The notes below the pieces were generated by a model. That model saw nothing but the letters and a program-made list of their open reading frames with translations. It was not told where the DNA came from and searched no databases. The position numbers and the translations under genes were made by a program. A stretch of DNA of 64,000 nucleotides from an uncultured Collinsella sp. (GTDB taxonomy: Bacteria > Actinomycetota > Coriobacteriia > Coriobacteriales > Coriobacteriaceae), in assembly GCA_905199225.1 (NCBI GenBank), contig CAJKFS010000006.1, positions 9,174-73,173 of the forward strand. Reading direction: 5' to 3'. This document shows positions 41,143 through 49,390 of this stretch, one piece after another (position 1 is the stretch's first letter; each line of letters begins with the position of its first letter).

Positions 41143-42542
41143 TTAACGGTCGTTTCGTTGCCGATATGAAGTCGCCCCGCACCCCCGATAACGAGGAGCC
41201 GGCTGCCGAGCGCGCCTGCGACTTCCGCCCCGTCGACAAGGGCTTCACCGAGGAGATGGCGCTGGCCGAGGCCGAGCGCTGCCTCAACTGCAAGAAGCCG
41301 TTCTGTGTTGAGGGCTGCCCCGTCAACATCAACATCCCCCGCTTTATCGAGCAGATCCGCGCGAAGGACTTCGGCGGCGCTCTCGATACCATCCGCGAGG
41401 ACTCCATGCTTCCCGCCATCTGCGGCCGCGTCTGCCCGCAGGAGAACCAGTGCGAGGGCAAGTGCATCCGTGGTAAGAAGTCCGAGCCCGTGGCCATCGG
41501 CCAGCTCGAGCGCTTCCTGGGTGATCGTCCCGAGCTCGCCTCCACGCCCAAGATGGCCCCCAAGAACGGCAAGAAGGTCGCCGTCGTCGGCTCCGGCCCG
41601 TCCGGCATCACCTGCGCCGGCGAGCTCGCCCGTAACGGCTTTGACGTTACCGTCTTCGAGGCCTTCTTCACCGGCGGCGGCGTGCTGGTCTACGGCATCC
41701 CCGAGTTCCGTCTGCCCAAGGCGGTCGTCAAGCGCGAGATTGACGGCCTGGAGGACATGGGCGTCAAGTTTGAGTACAACTCCGTCGTGGGCAACATGGC
41801 CACGGCCGAGGAGCTGTTCGAGCAGGGCTTCGACGCCATCTACGTGGCGACCGGCGCTGGCCTGCCCAAGTTCCTCAACGTCCCCGGCGAGAACCTGCCC
41901 AACGTCTTCTTCGCGAACGAGTACCTCACCCGCGTGAACCTGATGAAGGCCAACAAGTTCCCCGAGTACGACACCCCCACCAAGCACGGCAAGAACGTCG
42001 TCGTCTTTGGCGGCGGCAACGTGGCTATGGACGCCGTCCGTACTGCCAAGCGCCTGGGCGCCGAGCATGCCATCATCGCCTACCGTCGTACCGAGGACGA
42101 GATGCCCTGCCGTCGCGCCGAGCTGCACCATGCTAAGGCCGAGGGCGTCGAGGTTCTGCCGCTCGTCTCCCCGCTCGAGTTTGTCGCCGGCGAGGACGGC
42201 TCCGTGTGCGCCGTCAAGGTCCAGAAGATGGAGCTCGGCGAGCCCGACGAGTCCGGCCGTCGTCGCCCGGTGCCCATCGAGGGCGCCATCGAGGAGATCC
42301 CCTGCGACGTCGCGATCTCGGCTATCGGCACCAACGCCAACCCCTTCGCAAAGAAGATCGGCGGCAAGATGGAGCTCAACAAGTGGGGCTACATCGTCGC
42401 CGACGAGGAGACCGGCCAGACCACCGATCCCCGCATCTGGGCTGGCGGCGACATCGTCACCGGTGCCGCTACGGTCATTCTGGCGATGGGCGCCGGCAAG
42501 AAGGCCGCCGCTTCCATCACCAAGAGCCTGCTGGGCGAGTAA
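41133..42542 (+). CDS. NfnB / GltA-type NADPH oxidoreductase subunit
   Basis: 469 residues. The N-terminal iron-sulfur region has CLNCKKPFCVEGCPVNINIP and CGRVCPQENQCEGKC. Two Rossmann folds follow: VAVVGSGPSGITCAGELARN (FAD) and VVVFGGGNVAMDAVRTAKRL (NADPH). The C-terminal FAD signature is IWAGGDIVTGAATVILAMGAGK. Often annotated glutamate synthase small chain, but with NfnA directly upstream and no GltB, an electron-bifurcating NfnAB complex is more likely. It would exchange electrons between NADPH, NADH and the ferredoxin used by Ech. Confidence 0.87.
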   Translation: MPLVNGRFVADMKSPRTPDNEEPAAERACDFRPVDKGFTEEMALAEAERCLNCKKPFCVEGCPVNINIPRFIEQIRAKDFGGALDTIREDSMLPAICGRVCPQENQCEGKCIRGKKSEPVAIGQLERFLGDRPELASTPKMAPKNGKKVAVVGSGPSGITCAGELARNGFDVTVFEAFFTGGGVLVYGIPEFRLPKAVVKREIDGLEDMGVKFEYNSVVGNMATAEELFEQGFDAIYVATGAGLPKFLNVPGENLPNVFFANEYLTRVNLMKANKFPEYDTPTKHGKNVVVFGGGNVAMDAVRTAKRLGAEHAIIAYRRTEDEMPCRRAELHHAKAEGVEVLPLVSPLEFVAGEDGSVCAVKVQKMELGEPDESGRRRPVPIEGAIEEIPCDVAISAIGTNANPFAKKIGGKMELNKWGYIVADEETGQTTDPRIWAGGDIVTGAATVILAMGAGKKAAASITKSLLGE

Positions 42543-42568
42543 TCACCCGCAGCGCTAGCCATCAAACG

Positions 42569-42611
42569 GCAAAGTCCCCGTCGAGCACACGCCCGGCGGG
42601 GACTTTTTTCT
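42569..42611 (+). terminator. Terminator of nfnAB
   Basis: AAAGTCCCCG pairs with CGGGGACTTT around a loop of about 18 bases, followed by TTTTC, about 27 bases after the stop. Confidence 0.85.
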
Positions 42612-42636
42612 ACGCCGGCCGCCCGACCACCACGAT

Positions 42637-42915
42637 GGGGACAGGCACCTTTGTGGTGGTTGGGGGCCTGGTCGGCGAACCGATTCCGACGTTTGTCTCA
42701 ATCTGTAACAGTTAGAGACCAAATATGCCGCCTGGTGTTACAGATCAAGACGTTGGGCTGACGGCCGAACGGGTCATCTAAATCTGTAACAGTTAGAGCC
42801 ATTTTCGCTGGCTTGGTGTTACAGATCGAGATTTTGCAAAAGCCGAGGATAGGCACTGCCGCCAAAGCCTTCCCCTCGGCCTAAAACAAAAACCACCACA
42901 AAGGTACCTGTCCCC
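42637..42915. repeat. 279-bp inverted repeat enclosing two 55-bp palindromes
   Basis: The outer arms run GGGGACAGGCACC, TTTGTGGTGGTT and their complement AACCACCACAAA, GGTACCTGTCCCC: 25 bp with one mismatch. Inside sit two 55-bp units of the TCTCGATCTGTAACA family at 42696-42750 and 42777-42831, again 81 bp apart. No gene is visible in 42543-42935. Confidence 0.85.
42696..42831. repeat. Two 55-bp palindromes, units 5 and 6
   Basis: Unit 5 (42696-42750) starts TCTCAATCTGTAACA and ends TGTTACAGATCAAGA. Unit 6 (42777-42831) starts TCTAAATCTGTAACA and ends TGTTACAGATCGAGA. Both are exactly 55 bp with 25-base centres beginning GTTAGAG, and their starts are 81 bp apart. This matches the four-unit array at 23960-24256. 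Arms here each carry two mismatches. Confidence 0.9.
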
Positions 42916-42935
42916 TTTGTGGTAGTTTTGATTGG

Positions 42936-43559
42936 TTAGCCTTCGAGTTGGGCCACCTTGTAGCGGTAGGCTGCGGCAATAACGTCTTTGCAACCCTCGC
43001 GGCCCAGCTTGGCGCGGTTGACGACGATGTCTTTACCGCTCGTCATCTTCCACTTTCCGGCACTGTAGCGCTTATAGAACGCCTCGCGCGCCTTCTGCTG
43101 CTGCTTGACCAGCTTGGCGCCCTTCTTTTTGTTGAGACCGCGCTTCTTGCGCACGATCTCGACGCGGTCCTCAAAGGGCGCAGTCACCAGCACGGCGATG
43201 TGGTTGGGGTTGTTGCGCAGCAGATAATCGGACAGACGGCCTTCGATAATGCAGCTCTCGGTCTCACCCAGATCCAAAATCACCTGGCTCATCTTTTGGA
43301 ACAACTTGTCCGAGTACGAACGCGCATCGTAGCGGTCGGGCAGAAACGCCATGTTCTCCACGGCCAGGCGCTCGTCGTAGGCGGCCATCTTGTCGAGCGA
43401 CTCACCCGCGCGCAGCGAAGCACGCACCAGCAGCTCATTATCGTACAGCGGAATCCCCAGCTCATCGGCGAGGATACGACCAATCTCGTGGCCCTCGGCG
43501 CCAAAGTCGCGCGCGATGGTAATGACCACAGGATTCTTCTTATTCTCCAGATCGCTCAT
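42936..43559 (-). CDS. Cytidylate kinase-like family protein
   Basis: About 207 residues. The P-loop is replaced by the family-typical TIARDFGAEGHEIGR (about 12-26). Next come LGIPLYDNELLVRA, IEGRLSDYLLRNNPNHIAVL and a basic lid region (VRKKRGLNKKKGAKLV). These cytidylate_kin2 proteins are found in many anaerobes; true CMP kinase activity is unproven. ATG 43559 follows GAAAGGA. It lies 48 bases downstream of the amino-acid ABC permease and may be cotranscribed, though a GGGACAGTCCC palindrome sits in the gap. Confidence 0.82.
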   Translation of the reverse strand: MSDLENKKNPVVITIARDFGAEGHEIGRILADELGIPLYDNELLVRASLRAGESLDKMAAYDERLAVENMAFLPDRYDARSYSDKLFQKMSQVILDLGETESCIIEGRLSDYLLRNNPNHIAVLVTAPFEDRVEIVRKKRGLNKKKGAKLVKQQQKAREAFYKRYSAGKWKMTSGKDIVVNRAKLGREGCKDVIAAAYRYKVAQLEG

Positions 43560-43607
43560 CGCGATTCCTTTCTCTATGTGATAAAGGGACAGTCCCTTTG
43601 CCACATT

Positions 43608-44246
43608 CTACGCTGCCACAATACGACGTTGATACGCTCGGACCAGCAGCGAGATACCAAAGTTGAGCACAAAGTACATCGCGAAAACCAGGCCGTAGAG
43701 CATAAGCACCTGCGACAGGTCGATCGCGTGGGCCATCACGACGTTGGCCGTGTACATGAGTTCGGCCACGTTAATGCCCGAAAGATACGAGCTGTCCTTA
43801 ATGACAGTTGTGCACTGGCTAAACAGCGCCGGAATGATCGTCTTAAACGTCTGCGGCAGAATGATGTAGCGCATGGTGGCAAAGAAGCCAAAGCCCTGGC
43901 TCTGCGCCGCCTCAAACTGGCCGCGCGGAATCGAGTTGAGGCCGCCGCGCACAATCTCGGCCATAACAGCGCTGGTGAACAGCGTAAAAGCGATGGTCGA
44001 AATCACAATGTCCAAACCCTGCACCGTAAAGTAGATAAACAGGATCCACAGCAGGTTTGGCGTGCAGCGGAACAGCTCGATATAGGCGCTCACCAAAATA
44101 CGGAACGGGCGGGGCGCATAGCTTTTAACGAGCGCCAGTACCGTGCCAAAGATGAGCGAGAAAAAGATCGACAGCGCCGAGATCTCGATCGTCTTAACAA
44201 AGCCGCCCCAAATGTAGAGCAGGTTGGTCGCGTTGAAGATTTCCAT
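43608..44246 (-). CDS. Polar amino-acid ABC transporter permease (subunit 2)
   Basis: 212 residues with five helices. The His/Glu/Gln/Arg/opine permease signature SAVMAEIVRGGLNSIPRGQF, then EAAQSQGF is at about 92-120, and the EAA loop that docks the ATPase follows. GAGGAGG precedes the ATG, and the start lies three bases after the partner permease stop. It pairs with that permease to form the channel. Confidence 0.9.
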   Translation of the reverse strand: MEIFNATNLLYIWGGFVKTIEISALSIFFSLIFGTVLALVKSYAPRPFRILVSAYIELFRCTPNLLWILFIYFTVQGLDIVISTIAFTLFTSAVMAEIVRGGLNSIPRGQFEAAQSQGFGFFATMRYIILPQTFKTIIPALFSQCTTVIKDSSYLSGINVAELMYTANVVMAHAIDLSQVLMLYGLVFAMYFVLNFGISLLVRAYQRRIVAA

Positions 44247-44249
44247 GCG

Positions 44250-44996
44250 CTAGGCCTCCTCTACGTTGTCGAGCCCTAGCTCGGCCAGGCTCACACCGCG
44301 CGGACGCTCCTTGGAGCGGCGCTCGAGCCACTGCACCAGTATGGCGAGCGGAAAGCAGATGATGAAGTACATAAGGCAGCAGACGATGTATCCCTGCAGG
44401 TAACCGTACAGACTCACAAAGTTGTCGGAACGGTACATAAGGTCGCCGCCGGCCACAAGCGCCAGCACCGACGTATTCTTGACCAGGTTGAGCGCCTGGT
44501 TGCACAGCGGCGGCAGAATGATCTTGAATGTCTGGGGCAGTACGATGTACCAGTACGCCTGCGCACGGGTGAAGCCCTGGCTCTGGGCCGCCTCCATCTG
44601 ACCGCGCGGAACCGCCTCGATACCAGTGCGGATGACCTCCGAAATGTAGGCCGCGTGATACAGACCCACGCCCAAGAAGCCCAGCACGAACGGCGCGATG
44701 CGCACCGGCTGGTCGGCACCGGTTATGGCCTGCAAAAACTGCGGACCGGCCATGTACATAAAGAGCACCTGCACGGGCAACGGGGTGTTCTGGTAAAACT
44801 CCACGTACACGCGGCTTATGGCGCGCAGCACGCGCGAGCGAGTGGTAGAGAACACGCCCAGCAGCGTGCCCAGCACCAGCGACAACAGCAGGCCGGCAAC
44901 GACCACCTGTAGCGTCACGCCAAAGCCCTCCCAGAAGGGCCCCATATTTTGAAATGTCGTCGACCAGCGGTCGGCGTCAAATAATCCTTCGAGCAT
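44250..44996 (-). CDS. Polar amino-acid ABC transporter permease (subunit 1)
   Basis: About 248 residues with five to six helices. It has the family loop HAAYISEVIRTGIEAVPRGQ, then MEAAQSQGF (about 120-148). The C-terminal tail after the last helix is hydrophilic. I begin at ATG 44996 (MLEGLFDADRW), because GGAAGGAA lies eight bases upstream. It sits between the binding-protein gene and the second permease gene. Confidence 0.9.
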   Translation of the reverse strand: MLEGLFDADRWSTTFQNMGPFWEGFGVTLQVVVAGLLLSLVLGTLLGVFSTTRSRVLRAISRVYVEFYQNTPLPVQVLFMYMAGPQFLQAITGADQPVRIAPFVLGFLGVGLYHAAYISEVIRTGIEAVPRGQMEAAQSQGFTRAQAYWYIVLPQTFKIILPPLCNQALNLVKNTSVLALVAGGDLMYRSDNFVSLYGYLQGYIVCCLMYFIICFPLAILVQWLERRSKERPRGVSLAELGLDNVEEA

Positions 44997-45021
44997 TTGA
45001 TTCCTTCCTTGGACGATGCGC

Positions 45022-45897
45022 CTATACAAGACCCCAGGTCTTGACCTCTTGGTCGAGCCAGCCGTCGGCCAGGCGATCGCAAATCACCTGATCGACCACG
45101 GCCGAAAGGTCGCAGCCCTTCTTGGTCGCCACGCCGTAGCCCTGCTCGCCAAACTTGACCTCGGGCTGCAGCAGCTCAACGGTCTCGTTCATGTAACCGG
45201 CCAGCGTGGAGCGGTCCATGGCAAAGACGTCGATATTGCCGGCGTCGAGCGAGCTCTTGATGATGGGATAGCCGCTAAAGGCCCTAAACTCTGGCTTGCA
45301 GCTAAAGCCGTTGTCCTTGATCATCTGCTCGATCAGGCCCTGCGTGGTAGCACCCTGGCTCACGCCGATGACCTTGCCGTCCAGATCCTCAATCGAGGTA
45401 AAGCCCGAACGCTTCTTGACCATGAGCCCCACGTAGTCGGTGCGGTACGGCGTCGAGAAATCCCAGCTCTTCTTGCGCTCGTCGGTGATGGTGTAGGTCG
45501 CCGCGACCACGTCGAGTTGGCCGTTATCGATCAGCGGGCCGCGTGTCTTGGGCGTTACGTCGGTAAACTCGACAAGCTCCTGGGCGCGGGCCTCCTTGTA
45601 GCTCACGCCAAAGACGGCAGCGGCGATCTGGTAGCACAAATCGACTTCCATGCCCTCAAAGCGGCCCTTGGCGGTGTCGTAATAGCCATAGCCGGGAACG
45701 TCCTTCTTAACGCCGGCATTCAGATGGCCACGCGACTTGATGGCCGCAAGCTTGGACCCCTTGTCGGAACCCTCGCCGCCGGCGGAGTTGCCGCAACCGG
45801 TAAGCGCGGTCCCCGTCAGCGCGAGCATGCCGGCGCCCGCCAGCTGCAAAAAGTGGCGGCGCGACACGGCCGCCCTCGTCATATCCGTCATGTCCAT
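45022..45897 (-). CDS. Amino-acid ABC transporter substrate-binding lipoprotein
   Basis: About 291 residues. The N-terminus has a twin-arginine-like SRRHFLQLAG (R13, R14), a hydrophobic stretch and a lipobox ALTGC (C35), so it may be Tat-exported and lipid-anchored. The mature part is an SBP_bac_3 fold: GRFEGMEVDLCYQIAAAVFG, VAATYTITDERKKSWDFSTP and VGLMVKKRSG. The typical ligand is glutamate, glutamine or another polar amino acid. A GTG one codon earlier is possible. It follows the ATPase gene by eight bases. Confidence 0.9.
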   Translation of the reverse strand: MDMTDMTRAAVSRRHFLQLAGAGMLALTGTALTGCGNSAGGEGSDKGSKLAAIKSRGHLNAGVKKDVPGYGYYDTAKGRFEGMEVDLCYQIAAAVFGVSYKEARAQELVEFTDVTPKTRGPLIDNGQLDVVAATYTITDERKKSWDFSTPYRTDYVGLMVKKRSGFTSIEDLDGKVIGVSQGATTQGLIEQMIKDNGFSCKPEFRAFSGYPIIKSSLDAGNIDVFAMDRSTLAGYMNETVELLQPEVKFGEQGYGVATKKGCDLSAVVDQVICDRLADGWLDQEVKTWGLV

Positions 45898-45905
45898 CAC
45901 CGCGC

Positions 45906-46637
45906 CTAGTGCAGAATCTTGGACAGGAACTCGCGGCAGCGCGGGTTCTCGGGGTTATCGAAGAAGTGCTCGGGCGTGCCCTCCTCCAGAATGCGGCCGT
46001 CCTCCATAAAGATGACGCGGTCGGCCACCTGACGCGCAAAACCCATCTCGTGCGTCACGCAGATCATGGTGATGTCCTCCTGCGCGAGCTCAATCATAAC
46101 GTCCAGAACCTCCTGGACCATCTCGGGGTCGAGCGCCGAGGTCGGCTCGTCAAACAGGATGATGGGCTGCTTGGTGCACAGGGCACGGGCGATGGCGATG
46201 CGCTGCTGCTGACCACCCGAGAGATTCTGCGGATACTCGCCGGCCTTATGTGCCATGCCGACGCGCTTGAGCGCAGCGATGGCGATCTCGGTCGCCTCCT
46301 CCTTGCTCTTCTTTTGCAGTTTGATGGGCGCGAGCGTCAGGTTGCCCAGCACCGTCATGTTGGGATACAGGTTGAACTGCTGAAACACCATGGAACTATA
46401 CTTGCGAGCCATCTCCAGGTGATTCTTTTTGGTGAGCGGCGTACCGTCGATGACAACCTCGCCCGACGTGGGCTCCTCCAGATAATCGACGCAACGGATG
46501 AGCGTCGATTTACCCGAGCCGGAAGGCCCGATCATTACGAGCTTCTCGCCACGTTTGACGGTGAGGTTGATATCTTTGAGCACATGCAGGTCGCCAAAGT
46601 ACTTGTTGAGATGCTTGATCTCGATCATGTCTGCCAT
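45906..46637 (-). CDS. Polar amino-acid ABC transporter ATPase
   Basis: 243 residues, GlnQ-type. Motifs are Walker [10 protein letters not shown] (about 37-45), Q-loop [13 protein letters not shown], signature [15 protein letters not shown], Walker [16 protein letters not shown] and the H-loop CVTHEMG. It is first in the operon ATPase - binding protein - permease - permease. The upstream GGGAAGGGAC is a good ribosome-binding site. Confidence 0.93.
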   Translation of the reverse strand: MADMIEIKHLNKYFGDLHVLKDINLTVKRGEKLVMIGPSGSGKSTLIRCVDYLEEPTSGEVVIDGTPLTKKNHLEMARKYSSMVFQQFNLYPNMTVLGNLTLAPIKLQKKSKEEATEIAIAALKRVGMAHKAGEYPQNLSGGQQQRIAIARALCTKQPIILFDEPTSALDPEMVQEVLDVMIELAQEDITMICVTHEMGFARQVADRVIFMEDGRILEEGTPEHFFDNPENPRCREFLSKILH

Positions 46638-46742
46638 GAATGTCCCTTCCCTGCGTTTACATGAGTTGAACTATTGTACGGAAAGAACCACGTTTCCGCA
46701 GCCCACACTACATTCCCGTAAAGAACCCGCAACCTTCCACCC

Positions 46743-46811
46743 ACTCATTGGGGACAGACTTAAATGAGTACCTGCTCATTGGGCACTCATTTAAGCCTGT
46801 CCCCAATGAGT
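46743..46811. repeat. 69-bp palindrome, GGGGACAG type
   Basis: ACTCATTGGGGACAGACTTA, then AATGAGT and ACTCATTTAAGCCTGTCCCC, then AATGAGT form 27-bp arms with few mismatches around a 15-bp centre. Each arm is itself a small dyad (ACTCATT/AATGAGT), and the 29-bp repeats at 424 and 8928 look like variant single arms. Confidence 0.82.
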
Positions 46812-46822
46812 GCCCAGCCCAG

Positions 46823-46857
46823 CAAAAAGGGGCGCGACCATGACGGCCACGCCCCCT
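46823..46857 (-). terminator. Terminator of the yqeY gene
   Basis: GGGGGCGTGGCCG pairs imperfectly with the partner strand TGGTCGCGCCCC, followed by TTTTTGC on the minus strand. Confidence 0.75.
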
Positions 46858-46884
46858 CAGCCTCAACTGTGTGCCACTCGGCCC

Positions 46885-47328
46885 CTACGCGAGGCGGGCT
46901 CCGACGATCTTTGCTGCGGCCGGCTTATCGAAGTTGCCGCCGGTGGCCTTGCCGAGTGCTCCCATGACCTGGCCCATCTGCTTCTTGGACGTGGCGCCCA
47001 GCTCGGCGATAACCTGCTCGATCAGAGCCTCGAGCTCCTCGCCCGAAACCTGCGCGGGCAGCAAGCTCTCCAGAATCTTGACCTGCTCGGTCAGGTTGTC
47101 GGTACGCTCCTGGTCGGTGCCGGCCTTGATGGACATCTCCAGCGTCTCGCTCGTCTGCTTAATCAAACGCTTGATCATGCTGTTGACGTCTTCCTCGGTC
47201 ACATCGCGGCGCTCGTTGACCTCGATATTCTTCACCTCGGCCTTGACCTGGCGAATGATGGACAGGCGAACCTTGTCCTTGGCCTTCATGGCCGCAATCA
47301 TTTCCTTCTGCAGCTCTTCGTTGGTCAT
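46885..47328 (-). CDS. GatB/YqeY domain protein
   Basis: About 147 residues. Typical YqeY composition: an N-terminal helical part (MIAAMKAKDKVRLSIIRQVK, then AEVKNIEVN), then LPAQVSGEELEALIEQVIAE and the conserved C-terminal KQMGQVMGALGKATGG. YqeY resembles the tail of the amidotransferase GatB and may bind tRNA; its role is not established. The ATG at 47328 has GGAGGATTTGCAG upstream, which favours it over the longer frame. It lies downstream of the foldase gene in the same direction. Confidence 0.9.
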   Translation of the reverse strand: MTNEELQKEMIAAMKAKDKVRLSIIRQVKAEVKNIEVNERRDVTEEDVNSMIKRLIKQTSETLEMSIKAGTDQERTDNLTEQVKILESLLPAQVSGEELEALIEQVIAELGATSKKQMGQVMGALGKATGGNFDKPAAAKIVGARLA

Positions 47329-47382
47329 CTGCAAATCCTCCTCAATAGTGCGGACGGCACTCACACGAGCGCCGCCCCATGA

Positions 47383-48603
47383 TTACTCAGTCGTCGACGA
47401 ATCGTCGGTCGAACTCTTGGTGACGCCCTTCAGGCTGACGTTGTACGGCACGTCCTTGGGCATGGGGTTAACGGTGATGTCGGCATCCTTCTTGTACTGC
47501 TCCAGCCACTCGCTGTACGCGGTGCTGGCCGCTTGCGTCTTCACCACATTGGAAACGTACTTCTTGATGGCCTTGGGCACCTGGTTGATGCCATCGACCT
47601 GATTATCGACATGGAAGTAGTCGGTGCACTTGATGATGTGGTAACCATAGGTCGACTCGACGACTTCGCTCACGTCGCCCTTGTTGAGCCCCTCGAGCGC
47701 CGTCTGGTAGCTGTCGACGAAAGTGGTGAGCTTATCCCAGCCCACATCGCCCTTCTTCTCCTTGGAACCGGTGTCCTCGGAGTACTGCTCAACGGCGTCC
47801 TCAAAGCTCAGCTCACCGGAGTTGATCTTGTCCAGGCACTCCTGTGCCTTGGCCTTGGCGGCAGCCTTGTCCTCGTCGGAAGCGTCGGAATCAACCTTGA
47901 TCAGGATGTTCGACGAGCGGCGAGCATCGTTGTAGTTAGACAGGTTCTCGTTGATGTAATCGACGATCTCGCTGTCCTTGGGCTTGCTGGTGGGCGCCAC
48001 GGCATCCTTGAGTTTCTGCTGCGCCAGGCTCTCCTTGAGCGAATCCTTGTAGGTGTCCTCGGTATAGCCGTAGGTCTTGAGGGTCTTCTTAAAGGCCTTG
48101 GCACCGCCCGCGCTCTTGCACGCGTCCTTCCAGGCCTTCTCGACCTCCTCATCCGACACCGTCACGCCGTTCTCCTTCTGTGCCTGTTGAAGCAGAATCT
48201 GCTGCGTGTAGGAGTCGATGAGCTGCCTGCGGTACTTCTTGGGCGTGAGGTCGTTGTCAACCAGATACTGCGCCCAATCCTCGTCCTTGGTGTAGCCGTA
48301 GGACGTGCGCATGCTCATGATCTGCTTGGTCACGGTGTCCTCGGTGAGGTTGGTACCGTTGATAGTAGCAGCAACACCGCCGGTCAGCTTGTAGCCCGAG
48401 GTGTCCTCGGCCTGCGACATAAGGCCGGAGCACGCCATCGCCGAGACGGAAAGCAGCATCGCCAGCACGCCGATGACCACCAGAACGATCTTGACGGTCT
48501 TGGACACGTATGTCTTGCGCTGCTTCTTGCGAGAGCTGGAGGCGGCGCGGGCCTGCTGCTCGGGCGTCGGCGCGGCCTCGGAGTTCTTTTTCTTATTTGC
48601 CAT
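47383..48603 (-). CDS. Membrane-anchored parvulin-type foldase (PrsA/SurA-like)
   Basis: About 406 residues. A short basic cytoplasmic part and one membrane segment (IVLVVIGVLAMLLSVSAMAC, about 38-58) lead into an extracellular SurA_N-like helical domain (about 75-215). A PpiC rotamase domain follows (about 225-335: SNILIKVDSDASDEDKAAAK, VGWDKLTTFV, STYGYHIIKCTDYF). It would assist folding of exported proteins such as the GH31 enzyme and sortase. The Cys at the membrane exit does not fit the lipobox rule well. ATG 48603 follows GAAAGG. Confidence 0.88.
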   Translation of the reverse strand: MANKKKNSEAAPTPEQQARAASSSRKKQRKTYVSKTVKIVLVVIGVLAMLLSVSAMACSGLMSQAEDTSGYKLTGGVAATINGTNLTEDTVTKQIMSMRTSYGYTKDEDWAQYLVDNDLTPKKYRRQLIDSYTQQILLQQAQKENGVTVSDEEVEKAWKDACKSAGGAKAFKKTLKTYGYTEDTYKDSLKESLAQQKLKDAVAPTSKPKDSEIVDYINENLSNYNDARRSSNILIKVDSDASDEDKAAAKAKAQECLDKINSGELSFEDAVEQYSEDTGSKEKKGDVGWDKLTTFVDSYQTALEGLNKGDVSEVVESTYGYHIIKCTDYFHVDNQVDGINQVPKAIKKYVSNVVKTQAASTAYSEWLEQYKKDADITVNPMPKDVPYNVSLKGVTKSSTDDSSTTE

Positions 48604-48679
48604 AGTCGGCCTTTCGCATAACGAATCGAACAAACGCCATTGTGTCACAACGCAGCCCCCGCGGCACGCTTGGTGCATG

Positions 48680-48756
48680 GGGGACAGGTTAATCTGCACC
48701 ATTTTGGTGCAAAGGGGACAGCTCTGGCAGCCGGCAGTTAGGGACAGTCCCCAAGT
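48680..48756. repeat. GGGGACAG-type repeat cluster
   Basis: GGGGGACAGGTTAATCTGCACC is followed by ATTTTGGTGCAAAGGGGACAG, then TTAGGGACAGTCCCCAAG. The segment TGCACCATTTTGGTGCA is a strong hairpin. It lies between the EIIA stop and the foldase start. Confidence 0.65.
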
Positions 48757-48773
48757 GCCGACTCAGCCCCACC

Positions 48774-49238
48774 TTAGAAGTGACGGCGGATGGCGTCGAC
48801 CATGCCCTGGGACGTGGTCTGGCCGAGCACATCGGCTGCGGCATCGGCATCCATAAAGATGTTCATGAGCGCCTGTAGGGCCTCGACCTGGCCGCCTGGC
48901 TCGGCGATGCCCAGATTGATGACGATCTGCGCCGGCACCGGAGCGCCCATGCCAGCCATGGCGTTAAATGTCACGGGCGCGGCGGGCTTCACCACCGCGA
49001 TATAGGGCTTGGCCACAAACCCCGGATCGGTATGCGGAATGGCAATGTTTGCCGCCGGCATGGCAAGACCCGTGGGATAGGCATCCTCGCGCGTGCGAAC
49101 GGCGTCGAGCCAACCGTCGGCAATGTAGCCGCGCGGGGCAAGCTCGCCCTCGAGCCCCGCAAACACCTCATCCGGCGTTGCACACCCCCAATCAAAAAAC
49201 ACCAGCTCAGGCGTAAACAGCGCTTCGTTATCCGCCAT
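48774..49238 (-). CDS. Stand-alone PTS EIIA domain (fructose/galactitol type)
   Basis: 154 residues forming a PTS_EIIA_2 domain. The phospho-acceptor is H69 in ANIAIPHTDP. The rest of the fold follows with VTFNAMAGMGAPVPAQIVIN and NIFMDADAAADVLGQ. No EIIB, EIIC, HPr or sugar gene lies nearby, so it may work with a PTS encoded elsewhere or have a regulatory role. The ATG follows GAGAGGTGAG. It is isolated by repeat-rich gaps on both sides. Confidence 0.85.
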   Translation of the reverse strand: MADNEALFTPELVFFDWGCATPDEVFAGLEGELAPRGYIADGWLDAVRTREDAYPTGLAMPAANIAIPHTDPGFVAKPYIAVVKPAAPVTFNAMAGMGAPVPAQIVINLGIAEPGGQVEALQALMNIFMDADAAADVLGQTTSQGMVDAIRRHF

Positions 49239-49256
49239 GCGCTCACCTCTCTCATC

Positions 49257-49314
49257 TAGTCACCTGCGACGTTCTTGAATGACCAGTCGTTAAAGACCGT
49301 TCCCGATGACTACC
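49257..49314. repeat. Degenerate GGGGACG/AATGACTA-type palindrome
   Basis: It begins TAGTCACCTGCGACGTTCTT, passes AATGACCAGTCGTTAA and ends CGATGACTA. It is a diverged member of the 424/8928 family. Confidence 0.55.
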
Positions 49315-49317
49315 CAA

Positions 49318-49362
49318 AACAAAAGGTGGCCACGCGCGCCTTGGCGCCAATGACCACCCTGA
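49318..49362 (-). terminator. Terminator of purN
   Basis: On the minus strand GGTGG...GGCGCC pairs with GGCGC...CCACC, followed by TTTTGTTTTGG. It lies 30 bases after the purN stop. Confidence 0.72.
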
Positions 49363-49390
49363 CTACTCGGCTAAATTGTACTGTGCGCCG

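Noticed and set aside
41133..42542. Glutamate synthase small subunit
   Set aside because: The fold is shared, but there is no GltB and the overlapping upstream gene is an NfnA-type subunit, so NfnB is preferred.
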